Positions 1 through 8,960 of a stretch of DNA of 64,000 nt are shown in pieces. How positions within the stretch are numbered: the first letter of the stretch is position 1; the number at the start of each line of letters is the position of its first letter. The notes beneath the pieces are model-generated. The model made no database searches, was not told where the DNA came from, and worked only from the letters and a program-made list of their open reading frames with translations. Position numbers and translations under genes: made by a program. This DNA comes from Telmatospirillum siberiense (GTDB taxonomy: Bacteria; Pseudomonadota; Alphaproteobacteria; Rhodospirillales; Magnetospirillaceae): the NCBI RefSeq assembly GCF_002845745.1, contig NZ_PIUM01000011.1:82235-146234 (forward strand), read 5' to 3'.

Positions 1-316
1 CGAAGGGATTATATTTTACGACCTCATAGGCTATTCCGCTGCTGGCGACGACAATGGTTGAACCCGGTTGGGCGGTTCTCAAACTTTCGAGAATCGGGGT
101 GGCCGCGATGACGGACCCGAGGGCCGCGTCATATTGGAAGACCAGTATATTGAGTGGTCGGCTTCCCGCAGCCCTGTCGGCATCATCCTCGACTCGCCGC
201 CAGGGGCCGATCATCCAACGAACGGCTTCTAGCAACCAACTCCGCAGGTGGCGATCGATGCGCCATCTTCCTGCATCCCAAGAATGCCGTTGGTGGGTCT
301 GGTCGGGTTTTTTCAT
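1..316 (-). CDS. Glycosyltransferase family 9-like protein, 3' part missing
   Basis: The minus-strand frame opens with ATG at 316 and stays open to the window edge, giving 105 residues without a stop. After a basic, Trp-rich N-terminus (residues 1-50) there is a segment reading LNILVFQYDAALGSVIAATP, followed by a leucine-rich helix and a second beta strand. That matches the N-terminal Rossmann half of heptosyltransferase-like GT9 enzymes, where the pattern is ILxxRxxxxGDxxxxTP. The family transfers a sugar, often heptose, from a nucleotide donor to a growing lipopolysaccharide or other surface glycan. The canonical Gly-Asp is Gly-Ser here, so the exact substrate is open. No good Shine-Dalgarno lies next to the ATG; a GGAGG sits about 38 bases upstream. 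It follows the methyltransferase on the same strand by 55 bases. Confidence 0.6.
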   Translation of the reverse strand, partial: MKKPDQTHQRHSWDAGRWRIDRHLRSWLLEAVRWMIGPWRRVEDDADRAAGSRPLNILVFQYDAALGSVIAATPILESLRTAQPGSTIVVASSGIAYEVVKYNPF

Positions 317-371
317 GTTCGATCCAGTCCGGTCTGCCGAGGGGCTGTCGTTTCCTCCGATCGTTTCGCTT

Positions 372-1076
372 TCATATTTTTCTGATTACGGCCTGGATCT
401 GCGCGACCGCCTGACCATCCGTCTGCGCTATCGGCATGCCTAGGAAGCGCTCAATTTTGTTGAAAACTCGATCGATACCCGTCTTGCCCAATCCGAAGCG
501 TTGGAACAAAGATCTCCGTTTATAGTGAAGCCAAAGCGTTCCTTTGCCCAAAAGGCGTAAAAATCTGCCGAATGGGCCTGGTAGGATTCGCAATAACGCG
601 TAATCGTATTCGTTGTCCTGTATCTTGATCTCGATAATTTCAGCATTCGGCAGATTGCTCAGAAGTTCACGGAGTTCGTATGACACCGGAGACCATGAGT
701 TTTTCTTATCGAGTCTGAAAGAGGCCTTGTGATCATTGTTGAAGATCGATGGCCAATAGCCTTGCTCGTAGAGATCCTCATCCGGAACAACGAGGACAAG
801 ATGGCCCCCCGGCTTTACGAGCGTCCACCACTGGGCCAGCGCGTTGCGGACATCTTCCATATGTTCAAGGCAATGGGAGCTGTGGACGCAATCGAAGGTC
901 TGGGGGGGCAGATAATCCAATATGTGGTTGGCATCCCCATGCTCCCGGTCGAACGGTTGGGCCGTTGGCGTCACTAGATCCGGGCCGCAGCCGATATCGA
1001 GAACTCGCCCCGAAAAATAGGTTTGGAGGAATTTCTCGCCGCGGATGCGGTTGGTTTTTTGCGCTTCGAACCCCAT
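372..1076 (-). CDS. SAM-dependent methyltransferase, type 11
   Basis: 234 residues. Motif I, VLDIGCGPD, lies at residues 25-33 and the segment HCLEHMED at 68-75 is the usual post-motif II region of class I methyltransferases that act on small molecules or glycans. A LVKPGGHLVLVVP strand follows, the typical motif III area. The C-terminal third is basic and hydrophobic and could touch the membrane or a lipid-linked glycan. Given neighbours encoding glycosyltransferases on the same strand, methylation of a sugar or of a lipid-linked oligosaccharide is the best inference. The start ATG at 1076 places the fold near the N-terminus as usual. The acceptor cannot be read from the sequence. Confidence 0.8.
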   Translation of the reverse strand: MGFEAQKTNRIRGEKFLQTYFSGRVLDIGCGPDLVTPTAQPFDREHGDANHILDYLPPQTFDCVHSSHCLEHMEDVRNALAQWWTLVKPGGHLVLVVPDEDLYEQGYWPSIFNNDHKASFRLDKKNSWSPVSYELRELLSNLPNAEIIEIKIQDNEYDYALLRILPGPFGRFLRLLGKGTLWLHYKRRSLFQRFGLGKTGIDRVFNKIERFLGMPIAQTDGQAVAQIQAVIRKI

Positions 1077-1199
1077 GCGAACCTCGAAATGTTGAACAAT
1101 GTGGATCGGCCGGAAAACTCCAATGGCTTGGCCGCCCGGTCCGGAGTTGTTTCCGCAACGTTTGCTACTTTTCTCTCAAGGGTCCGTACACGCGTACGA

Positions 1200-2705
1200 T
1201 CACGGACCATAGCCTTGGCATGACCAACTGAGCACGTCGGTGGCGGCAAAGGTTCCCGTCATCACCAGAGCGGTCTTCGAGGGGGTTGGCCTTAACGGCT
1301 GACTCTCGGTCTCATTCTGCACGGTGCATACGGGAGCGCCATTAGTCCAGGCGCCGGCAAAGGTGATGGTGCAGCTCGATCCGGGAGATGTGCCGATGGT
1401 GATGCGCCCGACGCTGTCATTGACCCAGTTGCGGTTGGCATCGCCGGATTGGCCGAGCGCTGCTCCGGTGCCGCAACCTGCCCCAATCGTCACGACTTGA
1501 CCATAATAGGTCGTATGAATTGGAGAACTTGAGCCGGACGAGGCAAATCTCAATATGCCCGGACCACTATCCGCGATGCGGGTTTCCCCGTTGCCGAACA
1601 TGAATTCGCCGGTTTCTCTAAAGGCATAGACATACTGGCCGGTGCCTATCAGCAAATTAAAATAACTTTTGTTGGTGACGGCGATTTGCGGAGTGGTGCC
1701 TCCCATTACAAGATTGGATAGGCCGTTAATGGTTACATTTCCTTTTGAATCGACCACAAAATAGGAAGTTCCCGTATCGTCACTTACGGATAAATGGCCT
1801 TTGGGTTTTCCAATGAAAAAATCATGGTTCGAATAACCGTTATTGTTACTGCCTCGGTCGCGGTCCACGCCCATCTCGTAAGTGCGCCAGGCGTAACTGT
1901 CGCCGGCAGTCAAGGTGATCGTCTCCGTGGCGGATCCCGTTACGCTTTTCGAGACTGAGACCGTATAGACGTTGGGTGATGTCAGAAAATTGAGGTTGCC
2001 GACTTGAGTGGCGACATACGCGTTCGCGGCGGTGTCCGTGAATGCGTAGAGCTGGCCGGTGAACGTCGAGTCGGCATTGAACGCATTTACCCAGGCCGTG
2101 GCCATCTGTGTCGGTGTTTGTCCTCCGGTCGCCGTGATCGACACGGTCCGTGGCGATCCCGTAAAGGGGCCGGTAAGAGTTATGGACAGCACGTCGGTCG
2201 AGGTTCCTGTACCACCGAACGTGATCTTTTCCCGCGGCGGAGTGCGTGCGTTAAAATTGTACTCCATGGAATGCTGTAAGGTCGTCATGTCGGTGCCAGT
2301 CTCCGTGGCGTAATCGCTCTCCAGGGAAAGCCCCCAGACCGCGCCCGTGGCCACGCAAGGAACGGAGCCTGCGCATTGATTGAAGCCGACCATCAATCCG
2401 TCATCATGGAAGGTTCCGGAATTTGTCGTAAAGTCCGTACCCGACCGCAGGGCTTCCCATACCCCGAATGCGGGAAGGGGCGTGGTCTGGCTGCCGGACA
2501 TTCCTTCAAAACGGAGGCCCGGGGTCAAAACAGAGCCGTTCGTGCCAAGGACAAGGACCGGCGCGTAAGCCGGTGTTCCCGTGACGTCGTTGCCGATCGC
2601 GGGCAACGTAACGGGTGCTCCGGGGGGAGGAAAGGTCGTTCCACTGGCCAAAGCGCCGTTTGATATTGGGAAGAGTGCGAGGACTATGAGGAACGTCTTG
2701 CGCAT
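1200..2705 (-). CDS. Secreted protein with phage tail-fibre-like C-terminus
   Basis: 501 residues. The first 20 residues form a Sec signal peptide (basic MRK, hydrophobic core, cleavage after SNGALA). The mature protein is Thr/Ser/Gly/Asn-rich, poor in charge and predicted to be all beta. Two cysteines in GFNQCAGSVPC and others near the C-terminus could form disulfides after export. The C-terminal portion, with Gly-Arg-Ile-Thr-Ile-Gly, Ser-Ser-Cys-Thr-Ile-Thr-Phe and a final Ser-Trp-Ser-Cys-Gln, resembles beta-sandwich ends I associate with phage tail-fibre and prophage structural proteins; this resemblance is from memory and unverified. It is separated by one base from the upstream secreted-protein gene, so the two are co-transcribed. 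A surface or glycan-binding role is plausible; no catalytic motif is visible. Confidence 0.6.
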   Translation of the reverse strand: MRKTFLIVLALFPISNGALASGTTFPPPGAPVTLPAIGNDVTGTPAYAPVLVLGTNGSVLTPGLRFEGMSGSQTTPLPAFGVWEALRSGTDFTTNSGTFHDDGLMVGFNQCAGSVPCVATGAVWGLSLESDYATETGTDMTTLQHSMEYNFNARTPPREKITFGGTGTSTDVLSITLTGPFTGSPRTVSITATGGQTPTQMATAWVNAFNADSTFTGQLYAFTDTAANAYVATQVGNLNFLTSPNVYTVSVSKSVTGSATETITLTAGDSYAWRTYEMGVDRDRGSNNNGYSNHDFFIGKPKGHLSVSDDTGTSYFVVDSKGNVTINGLSNLVMGGTTPQIAVTNKSYFNLLIGTGQYVYAFRETGEFMFGNGETRIADSGPGILRFASSGSSSPIHTTYYGQVVTIGAGCGTGAALGQSGDANRNWVNDSVGRITIGTSPGSSCTITFAGAWTNGAPVCTVQNETESQPLRPTPSKTALVMTGTFAATDVLSWSCQGYGP

Positions 2706-2706
2706 C

Positions 2707-3177
2707 TCAATCCTCCATCACGGCGACCTGAGCCGTCGAAACCGGGGCGTAGATCTGTAGTCTTCCTTGGAAGGTTTGAGAAGACCATCCCCCACCTTGA
2801 GAGCCTGTTCCCGCCCCTCCGGCCAGAGGGAAGACCGAGGCGTTCACAGGCGCGGATCCGGTGCCTGCCGTTCCGTCGTCGCGGATGACGGCGATCTGGG
2901 AACCTGAATTATTGTCGATTTCAATATTCGTCCGCGCGGAGTTTGCCGGAACCGTCGCAATGAGGATGTAATTGGCATAAGGGCCGGAAGAACTGAAATT
3001 TGCTCCGACATTGGGGAGTGCCGGTTGATTGGTGCTGTAGTCTGCTCCAAGTGAGTTTTGCCCCGTCTCGGCGGAGGTCGCATATTGTAATTTCGAAGAT
3101 GGCGCTGCGAGAGCTATTTCTGTCGATAATACAAGTAAAATTGACGTAAATACCATAATTTTTTTTGACAAAATCAT
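2707..3177 (-). CDS. Small secreted protein of unknown function
   Basis: 156 residues. A clear Sec signal peptide spans about residues 1-25 (basic MILSKK, hydrophobic core, Ala-Leu-Ala-Ala cleavage site). The mature chain is rich in Ser, Gly, Ala and Asn, with two short beta segments: one around YILIATVPANSARTNIEIDN and another around GRLQIYAPVSTAQVAVMED at the C-terminus. It looks like a small beta-sandwich of the type that ends in a hydrophobic strand, but I do not recognise a family. The next gene, also secreted, starts one base after its stop. The region upstream (3178-3245) is very A/T-rich and probably holds the promoter for the pair. Confidence 0.65.
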   Translation of the reverse strand: MILSKKIMVFTSILLVLSTEIALAAPSSKLQYATSAETGQNSLGADYSTNQPALPNVGANFSSSGPYANYILIATVPANSARTNIEIDNNSGSQIAVIRDDGTAGTGSAPVNASVFPLAGGAGTGSQGGGWSSQTFQGRLQIYAPVSTAQVAVMED

Positions 3178-3216
3178 ACTTTATCTCCGATTAAATGAGG
3201 TTATTTGTGATTTTTA

Positions 3217-4251
3217 TTATAAATTATAATTTTTTATTATGTATTTTATCACTTTTCCTATGCGGGCATCGTTGCCGTAACCCGATTGCTCGCACCGTTT
3301 TCGTCCGGCAGTTGCGATCCGTGAACGATCCGTTTCGTCCGCCAGGTATGCCCGGAGCTTTTCAGCGCAATCGTCGACCGAATGGAAGAGGACGGCTTCT
3401 TCTCCATCAGCGAAATGGGCGCGATGTCCGGGGGTATCCTCGGCCATGAGAAAGCCGCCGCATGCGGCGATTTCGAAGCTCTTGTGCGCGACGTCGTCGC
3501 AATTCGAATGTGTTACGAAGCTGAGACACGCTCGGGAACGCCAGATCGTTTCCCGATAAAGATCGTCATAAACGCCATTTCCCATCCAAAGTGCTTTTTT
3601 TGCGTCCGGAGACAATAAGGCCGGCCAGGCCGCCCCCCAGATCTTCAGCGGGATTTCGTGTCGTTGCCATAAGTCCGTAAGAAATTGCGCCCGTTTGTCG
3701 TAGGGATGGCCGATGAATGCCACCGCATGAGGGCGATCCGTATCCGACCATCCTTCTGGTGGAGGAAAATGAAGCGTCGGTTCATAAGCCGTGCGCAACA
3801 TATAGACGTCGCGGGCACCGGCGGACCGGTAATCTTCGAGATTGATATCCCTTTGGACCAGATGCAGATCGTATTCGGGCAGAGCTTCAAGAAGCAGACG
3901 CCAACCGGGATCGTTACGTGGTCCGAAGGGGTTGTCGATATTGTAGTGGACCGTGAACAGGCCGTTATTTCGGCACCATTTGACGGTTTTCGCCCATACA
4001 TAAGTGGCTTTGTCGAACCATATCAGATCGGGGTGATGGTGTTGCGCCACCGCCACCAGATCGCGATTCAATGCATGGATTGCTCGTCCCACGAGGGTTC
4101 GCACCCGGATGGCGCTAAGAATCCGGCCACCACGTGACTGATAAGGATCTGTGTCGAAATCGATTACCTGATGACCCAGGCGTTCGATTGCCAGCCGCCG
4201 ATGCCGCGATGTCGCGCTGGGCGCCAGGGATCCCACATACATCACGCGCAT
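3217..4251 (-). CDS. CgeB-like glycosyltransferase
   Basis: 344 residues. The protein begins with a Rossmann-like strand, MRVMYVGSLAPSATSRHRR, and contains a DLIWFDKATYVW segment, a central DLHLVQRDINLEDYRSAGA region and a C-terminal half ending in a KSFEIAACGGFLMAED signature. That combination is typical of the CgeB-like glycosyltransferase group (GT-B fold, C-terminal Glyco_trans_1_2 domain), where the Glu and following small residues contact the nucleotide sugar. The chain tail overlaps the A/T-rich region just upstream of the small secreted-protein gene. Start ATG at 4251; the preceding GT4 gene on the same strand ends 68 bases away, so the genes probably belong to one operon. Donor and acceptor sugars are unknown. 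Confidence 0.75.
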   Translation of the reverse strand: MRVMYVGSLAPSATSRHRRLAIERLGHQVIDFDTDPYQSRGGRILSAIRVRTLVGRAIHALNRDLVAVAQHHHPDLIWFDKATYVWAKTVKWCRNNGLFTVHYNIDNPFGPRNDPGWRLLLEALPEYDLHLVQRDINLEDYRSAGARDVYMLRTAYEPTLHFPPPEGWSDTDRPHAVAFIGHPYDKRAQFLTDLWQRHEIPLKIWGAAWPALLSPDAKKALWMGNGVYDDLYRETIWRSRACLSFVTHSNCDDVAHKSFEIAACGGFLMAEDTPGHRAHFADGEEAVLFHSVDDCAEKLRAYLADETDRSRIATAGRKRCEQSGYGNDARIGKVIKYIIKNYNL

Positions 4252-4319
4252 CTAACGTATCCCCACCGGCCTGATGGGATGTCTGGACATCTGTCTCGAC
4301 AAGGCTTCGGCCCCATTCC

Positions 4320-5588
4320 TTACGCCAGGGCGGCCGGCCGGCGCGTGACGCCCGCGATGGCCGACCGCAGTCCCATCAGGAATGCATCGAAACTCCATTG
4401 TTCGATCAGCGCTCGACTGGCGCGGCCCATGCCTGCCGCTCTGTCGCCATCCGCCAATACATTCTTTAGGGCTTCCGCCAAGGCATCCACATTACCGGCG
4501 GGATAAACGAAGCCGTTGATCCAATCACGCACGAGATCGGTCCCGCAGCCAACCCGATCACTGACAATGACGGGGCGGCCCACATTCATCACTTCGTTGA
4601 TGATAAGCCCCCAGGTTTCGAATTGACTGGGCAGGACGAACACATCGCACAGATCAAAAAACGCCGGCAGTTCCGACTGATTGCGGAACCCAAGAAAGCG
4701 AACGTCTTCGCCATATGGGCGGGCGCCGTTCTCCAGTTCTTCACGCATCTCGCCGTCCCCAACGAACAGGAGGTACGGTTTCTTTCCTTTTTCCGTCTGG
4801 GAAGTGATCTTGCCAAAAGCGCTGAGCAGGTCTCCGGCACGTTTCAGCCATTGAAGTTTCGAGGCAAAGAGAATGACGGGGCGTCCCGGTTCCAGGCGCA
4901 ACTCGGTACGAAATTCTTCACGTCGCGGTTTGGCGATCTCAGCTAAACGGCGAAAATAGTCGTTGTCAACGCAATATGGAGTTCGATAAATCTTGGATTC
5001 GTCGATGCCATTTTCAATATAATAATTGGCATTCATCGTTCCTGGGGCCAGAAATCCGCTGGAGATATTTCCTAAAGACCTGAAAAATATCTGTCGTTTT
5101 AAAAATATTTTTAATTTCGACCGAGAAATGCTGTTAGACGTCGAATCGTCTCGCACCAAGGTGGGGATCGAGGCCGCCCGAGCCGCTGCCATTGCCACCC
5201 AATTGAACCAGCGTGCATAGCCGTGAACCCACAGGACATCGAAATTTCCACGCCATAAACGAGTAGCGATTCCGTGGCTGATCGGCCTCAGGCCGTCCAC
5301 TCTGTCATGCCTGCCGATGGATGGGAGAAATTCATGGCGATAACCGTCGAGCAGAGGCACGTCCCATTGGATCATGCGTCCGAAACCTCGGTCGTAGTAT
5401 CCCTTCAACGAAAGGTCGCTCTGGAAAAAGACCGTGAGATCGATATCCGGCTGCGCGCTGATATGGCGAAGCAGCGGGGCATGATATTGGATCGGATGGC
5501 TGACCAGATGCGCGATCCGATATTTGTCCGAACGGGGTGCATTTTCAACCGATTCTGGGGAATGGATGGTGCCTGACCGAGCAAACAA
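4320..5588 (-). CDS. Glycosyltransferase family 4
   Basis: 422 residues with a two-domain GT-B layout. The N-terminal domain starts near residue 23 with RIAHLVSHPIQYHAPLLR, a pattern common in GT4 enzymes of exopolysaccharide loci. The C-terminal domain contains VILFASKLQWLKRAGDLL (nucleotide-sugar binding beta strand plus Lys/Arg), a LLFVGDGEMREEL segment and FVLPSQFETWGLIINEVM, which carries the E-x7-E motif characteristic of retaining GT4 enzymes. It acts at the cytoplasmic membrane face on lipid-linked intermediates. It is divergent from the GT9 gene at 5836 across a 247-base gap that probably contains promoters for both. Confidence 0.85.
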   Translation of the reverse strand: MFARSGTIHSPESVENAPRSDKYRIAHLVSHPIQYHAPLLRHISAQPDIDLTVFFQSDLSLKGYYDRGFGRMIQWDVPLLDGYRHEFLPSIGRHDRVDGLRPISHGIATRLWRGNFDVLWVHGYARWFNWVAMAAARAASIPTLVRDDSTSNSISRSKLKIFLKRQIFFRSLGNISSGFLAPGTMNANYYIENGIDESKIYRTPYCVDNDYFRRLAEIAKPRREEFRTELRLEPGRPVILFASKLQWLKRAGDLLSAFGKITSQTEKGKKPYLLFVGDGEMREELENGARPYGEDVRFLGFRNQSELPAFFDLCDVFVLPSQFETWGLIINEVMNVGRPVIVSDRVGCGTDLVRDWINGFVYPAGNVDALAEALKNVLADGDRAAGMGRASRALIEQWSFDAFLMGLRSAIAGVTRRPAALA

Positions 5589-5835
5589 CAGAACCGCTCC
5601 TATCCATTTGGGCTCAAGCCTCGCCCCCGGAACAGCCGAACGGGAAAAGCGGAGGCCGGATCTCTCTACCGTTGAAAGATCGTTGAACCTTAAGTACCAT
5701 AAATAGGAAATATTTTCTCCAGGCTAAAATCCTTAAAGTGGTCTTTTATCATCTGGTTATTCTCGTCGGGATGTCGGTGGCATACCAGAGAATGACTAAT
5801 GGGACCTGGCGTTTTGTCATAGATTCAAGCGGACG

Positions 5836-6894
5836 GTGCAGTTCATGCCTCGCAGGCAGATTTCACGTGTTCTGATATATCGGCTGGGCAGCATCGGGGA
5901 TTTCGTTGTCTCTTTGCCTTGCCTTCATTTGATACGCAGACAATTTCCGACCCAACGTATCGGGTTGTTGACCATTCGGCCGGTAGTCAATAAGGCGGCG
6001 CCGGCGCGGACGGTGTTGGACGGCAGTGGCCTTGTCGACGATTATATCTCTTATCAAATGGGAACGCGCAATCTGGCAGAGCTATACCGGATCAGCCGTT
6101 TGATCCGATCGTTCAAGGCGGATTTGCTCGTCTATCTCGTATCTCGTCCGGCCTCGTCGCTGGTCGTCCGGGATTATGTGTTTTTTCGCCTTAGCGGCGT
6201 TCGGCGAATCGTGGGCCTCCCCTGGTCGTCCGGTCTGCGATCGAACCTGCCGCAGGGCGACGACCTGTGGGAGTCGGAAGCGCAGCGTTTGGCGCGTTGT
6301 CTTTCTCCGCTTGGTGATGCGGGGACTCAGCTGCCGGAAAATTGGGATTTACACTTGTCCGCAGCGGAAATCGCCGCAGCCGACGCTCTCCTTCAAGAGA
6401 GTTTTCCCGGCGCTGCGGACGGACGGCGGTGGCTTGGGGTCAGTGTTGGAACCAAGCAGGCCATCAAAGATTGGGGCGACGATAATTGGAGGGCTGTTCT
6501 CGACGGGCTCGGGGATCCTCATCTCGGGCTCGTCGTGATTGGTGCTGCCGAGGAGCGGGCGCGATCCGAAGAGGTGGTTCAAGGTTGGCCTGGTCCGGTT
6601 GTCAATGCTTGTGGCCGGTTGAGTCCTCGTCAAAGCGCCGCCCTGATCAGGCGGACGGCTCTGTTCCTCTGTCATGACAGCGGCCCCATGCATTTGGCCG
6701 CGGCTGTCGGAACTCGCTGTATTGCCATATTCAGTAAGTGGAATCGGCCTGGGGAGTGGTTTCCTTTCGGTGGTAATCATAAGATTTTCTATCCTCCTCC
6801 GGGGGCTGAATCGATACATGATATTTACCCGGATGAGGTGATTTCTGTCGCGCGAGATATTCTTGGAGAAATTAGAATTCCCTTGGAGTATTAA
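5836..6894 (+). CDS. Glycosyltransferase family 9 (heptosyltransferase-like)
   Basis: 352 residues. The N-terminal motif ILIYRLGSIGDFVVSLP-like segment (residues 12-27) with Gly-Asp and the C-terminal acceptor-donor motif HDSGPMHLAAAVG (from about residue 280) are the two hallmarks of GT9 enzymes related to WaaC/WaaF and ADP-heptose:LPS heptosyltransferases. A GVSVGTKQAIKDWGDDNW segment in the middle matches the donor-binding loop region with the conserved Lys and Trp. The likely job is adding a heptose or other sugar to the glycan made by this locus. The gene is followed by an A/T-rich 139-base gap and then asnB on the same strand. Specificity is not readable. Confidence 0.85.
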   Translation: MQFMPRRQISRVLIYRLGSIGDFVVSLPCLHLIRRQFPTQRIGLLTIRPVVNKAAPARTVLDGSGLVDDYISYQMGTRNLAELYRISRLIRSFKADLLVYLVSRPASSLVVRDYVFFRLSGVRRIVGLPWSSGLRSNLPQGDDLWESEAQRLARCLSPLGDAGTQLPENWDLHLSAAEIAAADALLQESFPGAADGRRWLGVSVGTKQAIKDWGDDNWRAVLDGLGDPHLGLVVIGAAEERARSEEVVQGWPGPVVNACGRLSPRQSAALIRRTALFLCHDSGPMHLAAAVGTRCIAIFSKWNRPGEWFPFGGNHKIFYPPPGAESIHDIYPDEVISVARDILGEIRIPLEY

Positions 6895-7033
6895 AGTAAT
6901 ATAAAATTATTTACTTATAATTTTTCCTTTAAAATTTCCTATTTATCATAGTGGGGGAAGGCGATACGGTATCGGGGGAATTCGTCACTTGGAAGTATCT
7001 GTTAATATATTGTGGGTATAGGGGCTTGCGCCA

Positions 7034-8908
7034 ATGTGCGGTATCGTTGCCATTATGGCCTACGGACTCAATGCCAGTCCGGTCGCAGCCCAGGAGATCA
7101 TCCGAATCCGTGACAGAATGCTGACGCGCGGTCCCGATGCGGGGGGGTGTTGGCTTTCCGGAGACGGCAGGGTGGGATTGGGCCATCGACGTCTGGCTAT
7201 CATTGATCTTAGCCCGAGGGGGAACCAGCCGATGGTTCTGCCCGACAGTGGGACAAGCATCACCTTCAACGGAGAAATCTACAATTATCGGGAGTTGCGG
7301 CTTGAACTGGAGCAAAGGGGGCGCGTTTTTCGCTCCGAGTGCGATACCGAGGTTCTCCTCCATGCCTACGAGGAATATGGCCAGCAGATGGTGCACCGTC
7401 TGCGGGGCATGTATGCCTTTGCCATCTGGGATCCGCGTCGTCGCGGCTTATTCCTGGCCCGTGATCCATTCGGGATCAAGCCTCTGTATTATGCCGATGA
7501 CGGCAAACGCGTCGTTGTCTCTTCGCAGGTGAAAGCGCTTCTGGCCGCGGACGGGATCGATCGCGAGCCTGATCCGGCCGGAAAAGTCAGTTTCCTGTTG
7601 TGGGGGTTCATCATGGAGCCCTTCACCCTTTACAAGTCCATTCATGCCCTGCCGGCGGGTTCGACCATGTGGGTCGATACGGAGGGAGCCCATCCGTCCG
7701 TCCGCTTTTGGTCGGCGGCAGATGTATTTCGTGACGCCGAGGCCGGTCGTTCCGTCTCTGCTGTAAAATTTCAACGCCCGGAGGTCGTCAGGGACTACTT
7801 GTATGAAGTGCTGTCGGAGAGTCTTCGCTCCCATATGATCGCGGACGTGCCGGTCGGTGTGTTTCTGTCCGGAGGCCTCGATTCGGCTACGTTGGTGGGA
7901 TTGGCGTCCGAGCAGGGGATCGGAGATTTACGGACCCTGACACTTGGGTTCGACGAACTTAAGGGCACGAACGCGGATGAAGTGGGGCATGCCGAGCGAA
8001 TCGCCTCGGAGTTTCATACGAGCCATCAAAGCCATTGGATCGGCATAGAGCAATTCGCCGAGGAACGGCACGGGCTTTTGGCGGCGATGGATCAGCCGAG
8101 CGTCGATGGGGCGAATGTCTATTTCGTCAGCAAGGCGGCGGCCGGAGCGGGGTTAAAGGTGGCGCTTTCGGGACTGGGGGGCGACGAATTGTTCGGCAGC
8201 TACCCAAGCTTCCATCAGATTCCCCCAATCGTTCACTGGCTGTCACCGTTTGGCAATACACCAGAATTGGGGAGGGTTTTCCGGCGTTTGTCCGGACCGC
8301 TGTTACGGCAATTCACCTCACCGAAATACGCCAGTCTGTTTGAATATGGGACGTCCGTGGAAGATGCCTATCTGTTGCGTCGCGGTCTTTTCCTACCCTG
8401 GGAACTTCCAGGGATTCTCGATCCGGAAGAAGTGAGAGAGGGGTGGGAAAAGCTGTCGCTCAGCGCTCGATTGCACGATTGTACCAAAGGGGTGTCGGGG
8501 CCGCGAACCAAGGTGGCCGCATTGGAAATGGCCATCTATATGCGGAACCAATTACTGCGCGACAGCGACTGGGCCGGCATGGCCCATTCCGTTGAAATTC
8601 GTGTGCCGTTTGTTGACCAGACGCTGTTGACGCAATTGGCCCCCCTGCTGATTGGTCCGTCGCCTCTCAGCAAGCGCGATATGGTGTCCATATTGCGCAA
8701 TCCTTTGCCGGATAGCGTGCTGAACCGGCCGAAAACCGGGTTCAATGCGCCGATCAGGGAGTGGATCGCGAAGGGGGAAATGATCGATTGCGGAGCTTCG
8801 GAGAGAGGCCTGCGTGGTTGGGCACGATATATCCTGCGGGAGCAGCTCGCGTCCGTTCCTTCTTATCCCATCTCTGTTCCGGTGCCCGTGCCGGCTCACT
8901 CAGTCTAG
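7034..8908 (+). CDS. asnB: Asparagine synthase (glutamine-hydrolysing)-type amidotransferase
   Basis: 624 residues, normal for AsnB. The protein begins MCGIVAIM, giving the catalytic N-terminal Cys2 after Met removal. The class II glutaminase domain (about 1-200) shows RGPDAGG, the GHRRLAIIDLS strand and FNGEIYNYRELR. The synthetase domain has the ATP-pyrophosphatase loop LSGGLDSA at 278-285 and a GLGGDELFGSY motif. It forms an amide from a carboxylate, ATP and glutamine. Homologues inside polysaccharide loci are thought to amidate a uronic acid or another sugar acid rather than make bulk asparagine, and that is the favoured inference here because of the flanking GT9 and flippase genes. Confidence 0.88.
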   Translation: MCGIVAIMAYGLNASPVAAQEIIRIRDRMLTRGPDAGGCWLSGDGRVGLGHRRLAIIDLSPRGNQPMVLPDSGTSITFNGEIYNYRELRLELEQRGRVFRSECDTEVLLHAYEEYGQQMVHRLRGMYAFAIWDPRRRGLFLARDPFGIKPLYYADDGKRVVVSSQVKALLAADGIDREPDPAGKVSFLLWGFIMEPFTLYKSIHALPAGSTMWVDTEGAHPSVRFWSAADVFRDAEAGRSVSAVKFQRPEVVRDYLYEVLSESLRSHMIADVPVGVFLSGGLDSATLVGLASEQGIGDLRTLTLGFDELKGTNADEVGHAERIASEFHTSHQSHWIGIEQFAEERHGLLAAMDQPSVDGANVYFVSKAAAGAGLKVALSGLGGDELFGSYPSFHQIPPIVHWLSPFGNTPELGRVFRRLSGPLLRQFTSPKYASLFEYGTSVEDAYLLRRGLFLPWELPGILDPEEVREGWEKLSLSARLHDCTKGVSGPRTKVAALEMAIYMRNQLLRDSDWAGMAHSVEIRVPFVDQTLLTQLAPLLIGPSPLSKRDMVSILRNPLPDSVLNRPKTGFNAPIREWIAKGEMIDCGASERGLRGWARYILREQLASVPSYPISVPVPVPAHSV

Positions 8909-8960
8909 AATAAGCGGTGGCTATGGTCAGGGCTCATATGAACACGTACCGGGTGGTGTG

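Noticed and set aside
8814..8960. Longer N-terminus of the flippase-like protein
   Set aside because: It overlaps the end of asnB, has no ribosome site and lacks hydrophobic or family-like sequence.
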